Shown here: positions 1-9,586 of the stretch, one piece after another
Numbering within the stretch: the first letter of the stretch is position 1
Layout: every line of letters starts with the position of its first letter
DNA from: Eutypa lata
Lineage: Eukaryota; Ascomycota; Sordariomycetes; Xylariales; Diatrypaceae
Length of the DNA stretch: 64,000 nt
Reading direction: 5' to 3'
NCBI GenBank assembly: GCA_022661535.1
Contig: JAKULF010000013.1
Location: 620,001 to 684,000, forward strand
Position numbers and translations under genes: made by a program
Notes under the pieces: generated by a model
Databases searched by the model: none
What the model saw: the letters and a program-made list of their open reading frames with translations, nothing else
What the model was told of the DNA's origin: nothing

Positions 1-506
1 ATGCACAGCAAACAATTCAAAAACACCACAACGATAACTGGACACGAGCTCTTGCTCTGAACCCAGACACCCTGCGCCGTTTCATCACTCACTACGAGGA
101 CCTGTTCTCAGACCGCACTACGCAGTTGCATCCGGTGGACCGTGAAATACTTGCCGTCGTCGTGAGTGCCGCCAATGGATGCGGCTTCTGCCGGGCTCAC
201 CACACACTTGGCCTAGCAGCAGCGCTTGGGGGAGATGAAGCAGCTACGTTGAAAGCGAAGAAGGTCGCTCTGGACTGGCATATAGCGAGCGACCTTGGCA
301 GCAGGGAGAAGGCATTAGCCGGGTTTGCGGAACTCTTGGCGGTTAGACCAAGAGACGTGGGAAAGAAAGAACTAGAAGCTTTAAAGGTCCAGGGCTTCAA
401 AGACGAGGAGATCCTTGAGATTATAGAGGTTGTGGGGTGGTTTTCACATTCGAATAGGTTGATGATTGCATTAGGGGTCGAGATAGATGACCGTTACTTG
501 CAATGA
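1..506 (+). CDS. AhpD/carboxymuconolactone decarboxylase-like protein (5' partial)
   Basis: The frame is open from base 3 to the TGA at 504-506, so the gene enters from outside the window; the ATG at base 1 is in another frame. The protein has the AhpD/CMD pattern: an Asn-Pro-Asp-Thr-Leu segment, then HPVDREIL, then the redox motif NGCGFCRAHH with two cysteines two residues apart and a nearby histidine. It ends with the helical GFKDEEILEIIEVVGWFSHSNR tail seen in peroxidase-related CMD proteins. By family it is likely a small, cytosolic, thiol-based peroxidase or related antioxidant enzyme; the substrate cannot be told. The visible part is about 167 residues, close to a complete family member, so only a short N-terminal exon is probably missing. 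Confidence 0.8.
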   Translation, partial: AQQTIQKHHNDNWTRALALNPDTLRRFITHYEDLFSDRTTQLHPVDREILAVVVSAANGCGFCRAHHTLGLAAALGGDEAATLKAKKVALDWHIASDLGSREKALAGFAELLAVRPRDVGKKELEALKVQGFKDEEILEIIEVVGWFSHSNRLMIALGVEIDDRYLQ

Positions 507-951
507 TAGCGGTCTACTTCTAGGCCTATAGGTGCATCCTATCTCTTCTACCGGTTATGAATCAATGATAACCTTTATCTTAAAAAGCCCATTTCAGGAC
601 TCCCAGATAGCTGTATTGTGTTGTCTGGCTAGAATATGGAACTAGTAACATCTCCCTGGATCTGGCACTGACAATAAGAACCCCTTTTCGCCTTTCGCAC
701 CCGTATTTTGGGAATGGGTTTAAGAATACAAAGCAAGATAATCACTCAAACAAACCGAAAGAACTTATTTACACGAATCTTGAAGTTTTTCCCATTTTAC
801 AGCTATCGAAGGTGATGCAAGCTCCAAGACCTGTTTTCAAGTAATGTCGCTGACATTTCATACTAAAAAGGGTCCCCAGGAGACCCACAATAACTAAGTG
901 ATATAAGGTATCTTACCAAAATTTTGTTTCACCAATCAACAATGCTAGAAA
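507..951. other. Intergenic, no gene seen
   Basis: Sequence between the CMD-like gene and the tRNA. I see no open frame with protein-like composition on either strand. Confidence 0.6.
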
Positions 952-1046
952 GGGCGCTTGGTCTAGAGGCATGATTTTCGCTTCGCATATTGTTCTAAGA
1001 ACAGCGCGTCTGTGAAAGGTCGTGGGTTCAATTCCCACAGTGTCCA
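952..1046 (+). tRNA. tRNA-Ala(CGC): tRNA-Ala(CGC) with a 23-nt intron
   Basis: A full cloverleaf can be drawn. The acceptor stem is 952-958 with 1039-1045, D arm 961-975, anticodon stem 977-981 with 1012-1016, anticodon CGC at 984-986 (reads GCG), T stem 1022-1026 with 1034-1038 and loop TTCAATT, and discriminator A at 1046. The third acceptor pair is G954 with T1043, which is the G3:U70 pair that defines alanine tRNAs. An intron of 23 nt (988-1010) sits after position 37, the canonical place for nuclear tRNA introns. The B box GGTTCAATTCC (1025-1035) is internal, and a run of five T at 1050-1054 is the likely Pol III terminator. Confidence 0.93.
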
Positions 1047-1399
1047 GCATTTTTGATTAGAAAGAAAGTCATGGATGTCACTTTTTTGGCACCTGAACTC
1101 TATTAGTTGCAGAGACAGAGAGAGAGAGAGAGATACATGTATGTGTATAACTTTTTGCTGCTGATGACTACATTTTTCTTACCCTTTGTTCGGCAGACCG
1201 GAAATGAATTTATATCAAGCAGGGAATTTAATTTTCTACAGACAGCGCGCACTGTTAGAAACAGGGGAACTTAGGAAAAACAGAGCATAACTATCAGGTT
1301 TATATGTAAATAGCAGACGGGAGTCTAAAAAACACCACTACTTCGCTCGCAACAGCAAGTACTGCATGCGCAACCACTCAAGGTAAATCGTCTCTGCGT
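1047..1399. other. Intergenic with short GA microsatellite
   Basis: Contains the Pol III T-run just after the tRNA and a short (GA)n tract near 1111-1131. No gene seen. Confidence 0.5.
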
Positions 1400-2221
1400 T
1401 CAAATTTCCATGCACTCCTTGAGTTCCCGCATCTCCCGATCAAACCACACTTCGGCAATGGTTGGATCTATTGGCTGCGACTTTCCAAGATCGAGAAGCA
1501 CAGCCGTCCCGTCGGATCTCACAAGAAAACTTTCCTCGTCGGGGAACCCGTGGAGAAGTCCCTCGTCATGCAACTTCTGGAGAGCATTCTTGCAGGCCTC
1601 GTAATCCTTCCCAGGATTGGCCGGGCGCCCATCTGTAATCGGCTCCGTGAGAAACCCGATGATTCGGCCATTCTCCGTGACGTGGGCTAGGAATTTCGGC
1701 GCGATTCCTTTCCCCTCGATCTCCCGATAGGAGGATGTCTCCATCTTCATCTCGTACATACTCCAGCCAAGAATATTCGCAGTTTTCATGCAAACGTGGG
1801 ATGGGAAGAGATCATGTTTCACCAACCAGAAGTGACTGTCTTCGGGGTCGGAGGAATCCTCACCGGACCGGGGCACCTTCTCCAAGTCAAGGTAGTCGAT
1901 CGACAAAGGGTGCCATGCTTGGATATTTTTATAAAGATCCACTTTTCGACTGTTGGAAAATATAGGGGTCTCCGTCACTTCGTCCCGTACTATGTCGATA
2001 AAGTTCCAATCTCCGGAAGGGAAGTCTGAATAAAGAATATCATAGTCAGTTCCTTTAGCTGGACGCGGGTCGTTGGGAAAGACACGAACATACCTAATAG
2101 ACTTGACCGGCTGGTTGTCGATAGTATCAACGTATTGAACCCGGAAATAGATCCCACTTTCACACGGCCCATAGGAATGCGAGACGTCTGAAATGTCTAA
2201 GATTTCAATGTAAGGTGCCAT
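1400..2221 (-). CDS. Fungal APH/protein-kinase-like protein
   Basis: A 273-residue single-exon protein. The C-terminal half has a kinase-like catalytic loop, LHDEGLLHGFPDEESFLV, followed by AVLLDLGKSQ in the place of the metal-binding DFG segment. This pattern is shared by a large fungal family of aminoglycoside-phosphotransferase/kinase-like proteins, often misannotated as alpha-galactosidase A. The N-terminal half, with YFRVQYVDT and YVRVFPNDP, is family-specific. I chose the ATG at 2219-2221 because it has a good ACCATGG context; the frame stays open to an ATG at 2341, but those 40 residues look like untranslated leader. Histidine replaces the usual HxD arrangement, so catalytic activity is uncertain. 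No substrate can be named. Confidence 0.75.
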   Translation of the reverse strand: MAPYIEILDISDVSHSYGPCESGIYFRVQYVDTIDNQPVKSIRYVRVFPNDPRPAKGTDYDILYSDFPSGDWNFIDIVRDEVTETPIFSNSRKVDLYKNIQAWHPLSIDYLDLEKVPRSGEDSSDPEDSHFWLVKHDLFPSHVCMKTANILGWSMYEMKMETSSYREIEGKGIAPKFLAHVTENGRIIGFLTEPITDGRPANPGKDYEACKNALQKLHDEGLLHGFPDEESFLVRSDGTAVLLDLGKSQPIDPTIAEVWFDREMRELKECMEI

Positions 2222-3493
2222 GGTTAACTTTACTGACCAATTTCTTAATGGATATGACTTTGTTGCAGATCTTTCTCTTCTTTTTCTCCCTGTATGTAAT
2301 CGTACTTCTGTGTAGAAGTAAGATAGTTTGTCTTTCATCACCTACTACGACCTACTTTAATATATAGATTTACTCAAGAAACAATGCCATTGTTCCTCAT
2401 ATCTTACTAACCGAAGACATTTTATAAGACCACAAAGGAATTTGCGTGCTTGTAATCTAAAGGACCAAGGGATGTTAAAATAGGTGTTTCTTTTCATCGT
2501 GCGTATCAACAACAATGAATTGACAACGAAACAAGGAACAATTCATTCACATAAGCCGCCCGTTTGAATAGAACAGTGGCTGTTGTGGACTTGATCCAAT
2601 AATACGGAGCGATCCAATCATCAATTGAGCTCTGTTATACTTAGGTAGATGCAATTCTTTATCTTACTTACCCTCTCCTGGCCAAGCATTCCCCCTATCC
2701 CATAACTCTCAGATGCAGGTAATACTAACATATACACACCTCGGATCAATGGTCTAACGATTTGTTCCCTTCCTAGCTGCCTCGACTAACTCTTTGTCAT
2801 TGACGAAATCCGTAGTGCTGCGGGTGGACACAAATGCGATAATGTACGCCGTATACCCCATGTAGCATTTACTTCAGTATTATCAATATTAACAACGAGG
2901 TGCAAGATGGGCCTCCTACACCATGCAACAAAGCTTATCGGCCGCTGTGGGCCCGGATGGTTTGGTCTATGTGTGTTAGATTGTTGCGCATGTCCGGGTC
3001 AAACAAGAGTCCGGGAGCGACGTCTTATTGAGGACTACCGGCGAGGCAGTCAGCACCATACATGGGGCAGCATTGTGTTCGTACTGCGCCAGTCAAAACA
3101 CACCTCCCCCTTTCCCTTCCCTTGGGTCAACAGAGTTATAGAAAAGCAAGTAGCGTTAGACGTTGGTTTACAGTCATGATACTTTGCGATATTTCTTTTT
3201 GATGTTCGATGTACAGTATCCATCCATGTATTATATTTAGTACACCCAGTAAGGTGACATTGTATGTGGAGTACAACCAAGCAACACGTAAATTAGGCAT
3301 CTTGTTACTTGTCATGAAGAGTTAGCCTAGCTGTCAAGTGCGTATATGTAAAGACGGAAATCCTTCAGCGAGATAATCAGACAATCTACTTACCACCTTA
3401 ATTCACCTTCTACACCCACCCTTTTATCCCAGCCCATATACATCTGTTGTTATACTGTTGACACTTCTTAACATCACCAGTGAAAATCTAGAC
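2222..3493. other. Intergenic, no gene seen
   Basis: About 1.3 kb. The longest frames (for example 2907-3179 plus strand) have no recognisable domain or convincing composition. Confidence 0.5.
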
Positions 3494-4087
3494 ATGCTCA
3501 TTTCAGCACCTCGAAAGACTCGTTCTCCAGCCCTACAAGGCGCTTACGAGCTCGACATGTACGTCTTGGAGTACGTATGCCGACCTGTTTTCTGGGTTAT
3601 GGGTACATCGATACTCGCCTGGTGGATTGCGATGATGGTAATCGCAAATAGGCCGCATGGGAACGGAGGAGATGCAGAGCCAACGCACACCAAGAAGGGC
3701 CCCATACAACCGTACTTTACCAGATGGCTTATCCCCTACATGAGCTCACGCTTTCGGAAGGCCTTTATTCTACTCGCATGCCTCGCCCTAGGGTTTCTAG
3801 AGGTCCTCGAAGGGTACTGGATGGTTCTTACTGGGTGGCGGTTTGCTTCCAAATTCTTTCGGTTGTGGCCTGCTTGGTTGAGCACGCCCCTTTGGACACA
3901 CGCTGTCTATACTTTGTCGGCGGCGTTTTTGATGTTATGCGTGGTGGCTGCTACGTCGCTAGCAGCCGTGATATTCTTGTTTCACATTGCGTTCTTCAGT
4001 GAGATTTCTCTCATCAGCCCCATAGAACATCACCGGGTAACAACTCTTGAGAGCCAGGACGCCAGCGAGACCGATAAACATCCCTGA
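3494..4087 (+). CDS. Small polytopic membrane protein, unknown function
   Basis: A 197-residue single-exon frame from the first ATG (3494) to TGA at 4085-4087. It shows three to four hydrophobic stretches: VFWVMGTSILAWWIAMMV near residues 30-50, FILLACLALGFLEVLEGYWMVL in the middle, and VYTLSAAFLMLCVVAATSLAAVIFLFHIAFF near the end. The tail is short and hydrophilic. The leader upstream is pyrimidine-rich, as in many fungal 5' UTRs. I do not recognise the family. It is probably an orphan or narrowly distributed fungal integral membrane protein. Confidence 0.55.
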   Translation: MLISAPRKTRSPALQGAYELDMYVLEYVCRPVFWVMGTSILAWWIAMMVIANRPHGNGGDAEPTHTKKGPIQPYFTRWLIPYMSSRFRKAFILLACLALGFLEVLEGYWMVLTGWRFASKFFRLWPAWLSTPLWTHAVYTLSAAFLMLCVVAATSLAAVIFLFHIAFFSEISLISPIEHHRVTTLESQDASETDKHP

Positions 4088-6448
4088 TGAAAAGAGCGTG
4101 GGAACAATATTTGCCCCTTGAAACTACATATTATTACTTCCATAGGACGATGTGTTTAGCTGGTTGGTTTGGAATATCACCTACTCCATAGGTATTATAC
4201 ATATCCGGTATTGCTTGATACGATACGCTGCGACCCCATCCCTGGGAGAGCAGAGCAAATACATCGACGAACCGATGATCATTATTAGCAACTCCATTGA
4301 AACAGCTTGTCAATGCTAAATGTGTAACAAAGGGCGTTTTTACCTTTCGGAGGAGTGTATCGCCTACGAGCATAGATGAACTATGCTGAATTCCTATCAT
4401 TGAGCTAGCGACTAGCAGACCAAAAATCTAAAGCAGCAGATATGCTACCGATTATAGAATGCAACGACGACTTAGTTCGCATGTCTCTAGTAATTCAGTC
4501 AGTAACCCAACTAAATGGAGGTGATATCGTTGGTGTTTATCGTTGAATATAGAATTGAAAACTTGCTTGAGTCTTTCCAGCTGTCGCCGCGCCAAGAAAT
4601 ACTCCCCAACATAGTCATTGCTCTATGACAGTGCAACAACATCTCCCGAATGTTTCTCGAGAGTCGCCCACCGGTGCAAAGCCAAGACAGAATCAATGAG
4701 CTTATTGCTCGATACCAATTTACTCCCCATTCTCTATTCGCAATTTGCGAAGACAACAGCCATGTGCTGGTACTTAGATCTGCCGAGCCGTTTTACTAGA
4801 TCCCATGGCAATACTTGGCGTCTGTTACCAAGCGTTGGCATCTGTTGTCCCGTCGGCAACCAAGAGATTTACCCCGGATTACGAAGTTCATTGGATTTTC
4901 TTCCTTTTCGAAAAAAAAGAAAGAAAAACCTACTTCGACGGCTAACTTGGGTTTAAGCCTCAACAATTTACGTGTAGCTTGTGACACAATCAGAGATGCA
5001 GCTCCCTTGAATATTTATGAGCTATGCTTCGGTCGTGTTCGTGTCCAGACAAGACATCAGCTATCGCAATTGAGACTATTTTTCCCCAAGAAATTTAGAA
5101 GGTATTGGCAAGGGCATTTCCGCCCTTGGCGATGCTTATCTTCTACGTCAAGCCACGAAGTCTAGTGCTCCCGCGAACAGATATGCCATCAAACCTCACC
5201 AAAACGAGAATACATCCGTACTATAGATATGTTATGAAGTTAGTATACACCTGTATCGCAATCCATTTGAGGAACCCGTTGTGGTCTAAGTACCCCGCCC
5301 CCCGCGAAGTTGGGTTCATTTGTTATCTCTGCTCGGCTGCATGACCGATCCCACATCGGGTTCTATCTCTCTAGCTCTCGAATGCGAGACATCCATATTG
5401 AACTCTTGTAGAGGGGCGTCTTCAGAAACTTGTGTGAACTTATTTAACTTTAGATTATTGTTAAAATCAACATATTAAACATTGCCTGGTCTCGCCTCGC
5501 GTCATTCTTTTTACATAATACACCGGTGGGGATATTTCATTGCCTTAGAAAGACGTCTTTTCCTCCCGCAATTGGACAACGAAGAAGGATCTTGCTGTTT
5601 TCATGTTCATACCAGCAATGAAGGAAAGTGGGAGCCGGGGTGTTGCACAATCCCGGCAATTCGATAAGAGAAAGACGTCGATCACTCTATAATGCTAGGT
5701 AGTATCTTGATAAAGTCGCACTCAATATGGAGCACCACCGCTTGCTATCAAGATAACAAACGTTAGCTATTGACCGGCAATGCGTACGATAGATGCCGGA
5801 TCCTGTGCGCAAGGGACCGGATTCCGGACTGGTGCTTCATCTAAAGTTAGTTGAAGTTAATGGGCTGGAGCAGCTGAGCAGCCTCATGATATCGCCATCG
5901 GCTTCTAAATACGAACATGCAACGTTACTGGGATTGTAGTGAGGTTAAGTTGACTTGTGTGTATCGATCTAGACCTAGGATCTGTGGTCGAATTTGCAGA
6001 AGTGCGTATAAAACCCGTTGACGGAAGTTAACCACGGGTTGACGCCATTTGGGACAATGCATTTAGGGGAGTATGTAGTTTCTACTAGGTAATAGACTAG
6101 GGTTACATGAGGGTCCTCCTAGTGTAGTTGGTCTGCGTACGGTAACATACCCGGTCAGTCGCTCAAATGAGGTGCCATCACGCAAGAGCACTAAACAATT
6201 CCAGTACTTTTTATACAAGCTTAGTACCCTAATGCAATGGCGCAACGAACTCTATTCAAGTCGTTATCGGCCTACACCTTCCCACATTAGCCAGGCGGTC
6301 GTCCGACGTTACGCCCGTCGCGACATTAAGGCACCACGCCATGTAACTTTATATATCTATATATTCAGGACGAAGGACATGGTGTCCCCGTTCGTGCCCT
6401 TCTCGCCTTCTTTCCACTCGTATTGTTAGACTATACTACCTAAACACG
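4088..6448. other. Intergenic; holds a decayed gene at its left end
   Basis: Apart from the minus-strand pseudogene at 4134-4802, I see no supportable gene in this 2.4-kb stretch. The right end (about 6350-6448) is the promoter and leader of the peptide transporter, with a TATATATCTATATA tract near 6350-6363. Confidence 0.5.
4134..4802 (-). pseudogene. Degenerate minus-strand gene, family not identified
   Basis: Reading the minus strand from about 4802 down to 4500 gives one continuous protein-like frame broken only by two TAG codons. It contains LVKRLGRSKYQHMAVVF, then SSNKLIDSVLALHRWATLEKHSGD, then SNDYVGEYFLARRQLERLKQ. Further downstream on the same strand, 4400-4134 has an 88-codon open frame (with FVTHLALTSCFNG and DHRFVDVFALLSQGWGRS). 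Composition and periodicity look like a real soluble protein that has acquired nonsense changes, both explainable as CAG to TAG. I cannot name the family. Confidence 0.4.
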
Positions 6449-8611
6449 ATGGGTAAGTTTAACTATGCTCACTCAAACTCGCTCTTGAATGTCTAACCAA
6501 CATGTAATGCAGCCACGAACTCTATCGGCGCCGAGAACGTTGTCGGCCTAGCTGTCAAAGACGTCGTCGAGCCAGAAAAGTCGACAGCGAGGCAGTCTAT
6601 AGTCGCTGAAAGTACTGGGGCAGCCCAGGATGTCGAATCCGGGCCCGGTTCATCGAAAGACGGAGGGCATGAGATCGTCGATCTCGAGCTGTACCCGCCC
6701 CCGACCAAGGAGGAGCGGACAACGCTTCGCAAAGTCCACGACTCGATCCCCATAGTGGCTTGGTCTCTGTGTTTCGTCGAACTAGCGGAACGTGCGAGTT
6801 ACTATGGCGTCAAGGCCGTCTTCAACAACTATATCCAGTTCCCTCTCCCCGAAGGCGGTCCCGGGACTGGTGCTATCAACCCGAATAACCCCAATGGTCA
6901 CGCTGGTGCCCTCAACATGGGCCTCCAAGCATCTTCCGCCTTGACTTTACTATTCACTTTTCTGTCTTACTGTATCCCCATTTTCGGGGCTTGGATTGCC
7001 GATACCAAGATCGGCCGTTATCAAGCTATCGTGTGGGGTGTACTCATTGGTGGTCTCGCCCACATTATCATGAGGTATGTAGCAACTCCCTGTCGAATTC
7101 GTGGATCAGTGTGCTTCAAAGTAACCTGCCTCACGGGGCTATATTCGTTGTGTGGATATCGACTGACCCCTTCACAGTACGTAGATCATCATCCTGGCTC
7201 CCTAGAGCTGGAGCTGTCAGCCAATCTCAAGAACCCGATAAAAATGATTTACAAGCGTTATAAAGACATACTGACAAGTTATAGTTGGCGGTGCTGCGCC
7301 GGCCCTTCTGCAGGCAGGAAAAGGAGTCGCGCCCTTCCTCGTCAGCTTCTTCATCCTCGCCATAGGAGCTGGCATCTTCAAGCCCAATGTCGCGCCGACC
7401 GTCATCGACCAGTACAAGTACCAGCGGGAGTACACGAAAGTGCTCAAATCGGGGGAGAAGGTGCTCGTCGACCCGGAGACGACCGTGAGCCACATCATGC
7501 TGATCTTCTACGCCTTCGTCAACGTGGGCGCGTTCTTCTCCATCGCCGTCGTCTACATCGAGAAGTACCACAGCTTCTGGCTCGCGTACCTAGTACCGGG
7601 AATCGTGTACTTCCTTCTGCCGATCCTGTTGGCCGTGATGTACAAGCGGACCGTTCGGAAGGCGCCGCAGGGCTCCGACCTGACGCGCTTCATCAAGATC
7701 ACCACCACCGCGCTGAAGGCGAGCAAGGGAAACCTCTTCGCTAAGAACTTCTGGTACAATGTGAAGCCCACCACGCTAGCCGAAAGTGACACTCCCGCTG
7801 CGTGGTCCGAGAAAGATGTCAGCGACGCCCAGCGCACCTGGCAGGCCGTCCAGATCTTCCTGTACATCCCCATCTGGTACCTGAATGATGGCGGTATCAG
7901 TGGCGTGTCGAGCAACCAGGGAGCGGCGATGACTTCGGATGGGGCTCCCAACGATTTGCTGTCGCACTTCAACCCCTTGGTAATCATCGTGGTCTCACCC
8001 TTGATGGCCCAAGTTGTGTATCCGTTCCTCGAGCGCAGGAACATAAAGTTCGGGCGTATCGATCGGATGACTCTTGGGTTCGTCCTAGCCACGATTTCAG
8101 GCGTAATCGGTGCCATTGTCCAGTACCGCGTATATGAGACTAGTCCTTGGTAAGTGCTTTGACGTCCGTGTGTGTATTCACTCACTCCCTCGTCAATGCT
8201 AACAAAGCTGCCTCCCACAGCGGTTACAATGCTAGCACCTGCGACGAAGTGTCGCCTATCAACATCTGGTGGCAGATCCCCAACGTCGCGCTCGGCGCTA
8301 TTTCCGAGATCTTCGTCAACGTCACCTCGTACGAGCTCGCCTACTCCCGCGCCCCGGAACACATGAGAGCGACGGTCGTGGCACTCTTCCTGTTCATGAC
8401 AGCTCTGAGCAGTGCCCTCGGCGAAATCCTAATACCCGCCATAACTGACCCGACACTCGTCTGGGCCTGGGCCGCGCCTGCGATCGCATTGTTTGTGCAG
8501 ACCATTATTTTCGTGTGGAGGCACCGTGGCATCAACGATGATGCCTTCATGACCTACGAGGAGGATTTCCAGGCCCCGGAGGACAAGAAGACTGAGAAGG
8601 AAGATAGCTAG
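6449..8611 (+). CDS. PTR2: Proton-coupled oligopeptide transporter (POT/PTR2 family)
   Basis: Plasma-membrane di/tripeptide importer of the MFS-related POT family. Exons are 6449-6452, 6513-7073, 7285-8149 and 8221-8611, giving 606 residues, normal for fungal PTR2. The N-terminal tail (about 80 residues) is hydrophilic. The first helix carries ELAERASYYG (91-100), the fungal version of the ExxER proton-coupling motif, and FYAFVNVG (263-270) is the second PTR signature. The last exon gives the terminal helices and an acidic-basic tail. Two structural oddities: the first exon is only ATGG, and the segment 7074-7284 can be removed only as a nested double intron (separate entry). The last intron (8150-8220) has GTAAGT, a CTAAC branch site and CACAG. 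Peptide uptake genes are usually nitrogen-regulated; no specific sites were identified here. Confidence 0.93.
7074..7284 (+). other. Candidate [D1,2] stwintron in PTR2
   Basis: The internal intron is 7075-7177 (GTATGT, CTGAC at 7163-7167, CACAG). Removing it joins G7074 to T7178, creating a new donor GTACGT. The external intron then ends at TATAG (7284), with its own CTGAC at 7271-7275. The final join puts A7073 next to TT at 7285, making an isoleucine codon and the sequence HIIMIGGAAPALL that the family has at this point. A simple single intron starting at 7075 gives the wrong phase with the 7284 acceptor. Confidence 0.8.
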
Positions 8612-9586
8612 ATAAACATTCGCAAGTTCTTGTAAGTGGAAGGATGGAGGTCATGCGCTTGAGCTGGGTGGCTATTGTGAAAACTAGAGATAATATGCAC
8701 TATGTTCCTATAATGAACAATCCGTCAACGAAATACCCTACAGGATTTGTTGTTCTCTTACCTTTGCCTATATGAGCTTTCTAGTTGACAAATAGTTTCA
8801 ATTGAGTCTGCAACTGGAAATGTGGTGTACGTTCTTACGCCAACACGTTAAATTGTTGACCTTAATCGGAAGCTTCACGCGTTCATAGTTCGCCCGACCG
8901 TTCCATACCACCTGAATGGGGTATTAGATGATATTTAGAGGGGTAGGGGGCCACTCAGAAAACCCAATAACCAATCATTTCTGTATTAATGTTCAGTTGG
9001 GTGGCGCTGCGCACAGCCTGCATGAGAAAAAGGCATAATCAGAAAATGCCACTTCCAACACGTCAAACTATCCGCTTCCAGGCTCTAGCATATTCCTTAA
9101 CAACTGAAATGAGGTCTCCTGCGAGTCCGGCCCTATTTCTCGACCTCATATCGCAGCAAGCTTCTACCTACGTTGTCGTCTAGTGCCTGCTCGCTTCCCG
9201 TTACCAAAAGGCTATCATTCCTTTGGCACTATGCCTAGCCACAATTTGAAGAGTCGGAAGAGTAGAGGTAGATCTCGATATCCCCTTAGATCGTCCCGCC
9301 GAGTGACGAAATTGAAGACAAGACTAGCGCCTAAAGGTGTCAAGCCTCCTGTAAAGCGAGTAAGTGGAAATTCCAAATTGAATTTTGACTAGAATAGACG
9401 CATCGTGTGCGCGAATAATTCTACCTCGAGCTGGGTTAATTTATGTCTTAGGGGCCATGCTTAATATGTTTACGGATTCGCCAATGCTTGAAGGCGGGAG
9501 ACGAAAAACATTCGACGGCGTATTCTGGAAGACTTAAAGCTTTCCTAAATCATCCAGCTTGCCCACAGCACGAGCAAGTCTTATCA
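8612..9586. other. Intergenic, no gene seen
   Basis: Contains the 3' UTR of PTR2 and the upstream region of the HET gene. Short frames at 8989-9183 and 9183-9392 have no recognisable features. Confidence 0.5.

Noticed and set aside
2907..3179. 90-codon plus-strand frame
   Set aside because: No homology signal recognised, unusual Cys/Trp/Arg mixture, overlaps a similar-length minus frame; likely chance.
7075..7284. Single conventional intron or an extra coding exon in PTR2
   Set aside because: A single intron 7075-7284 leaves the wrong phase. An exon starting at 7178 meets an immediate TAG, and one starting at 7189 gives sequence unlike the family.
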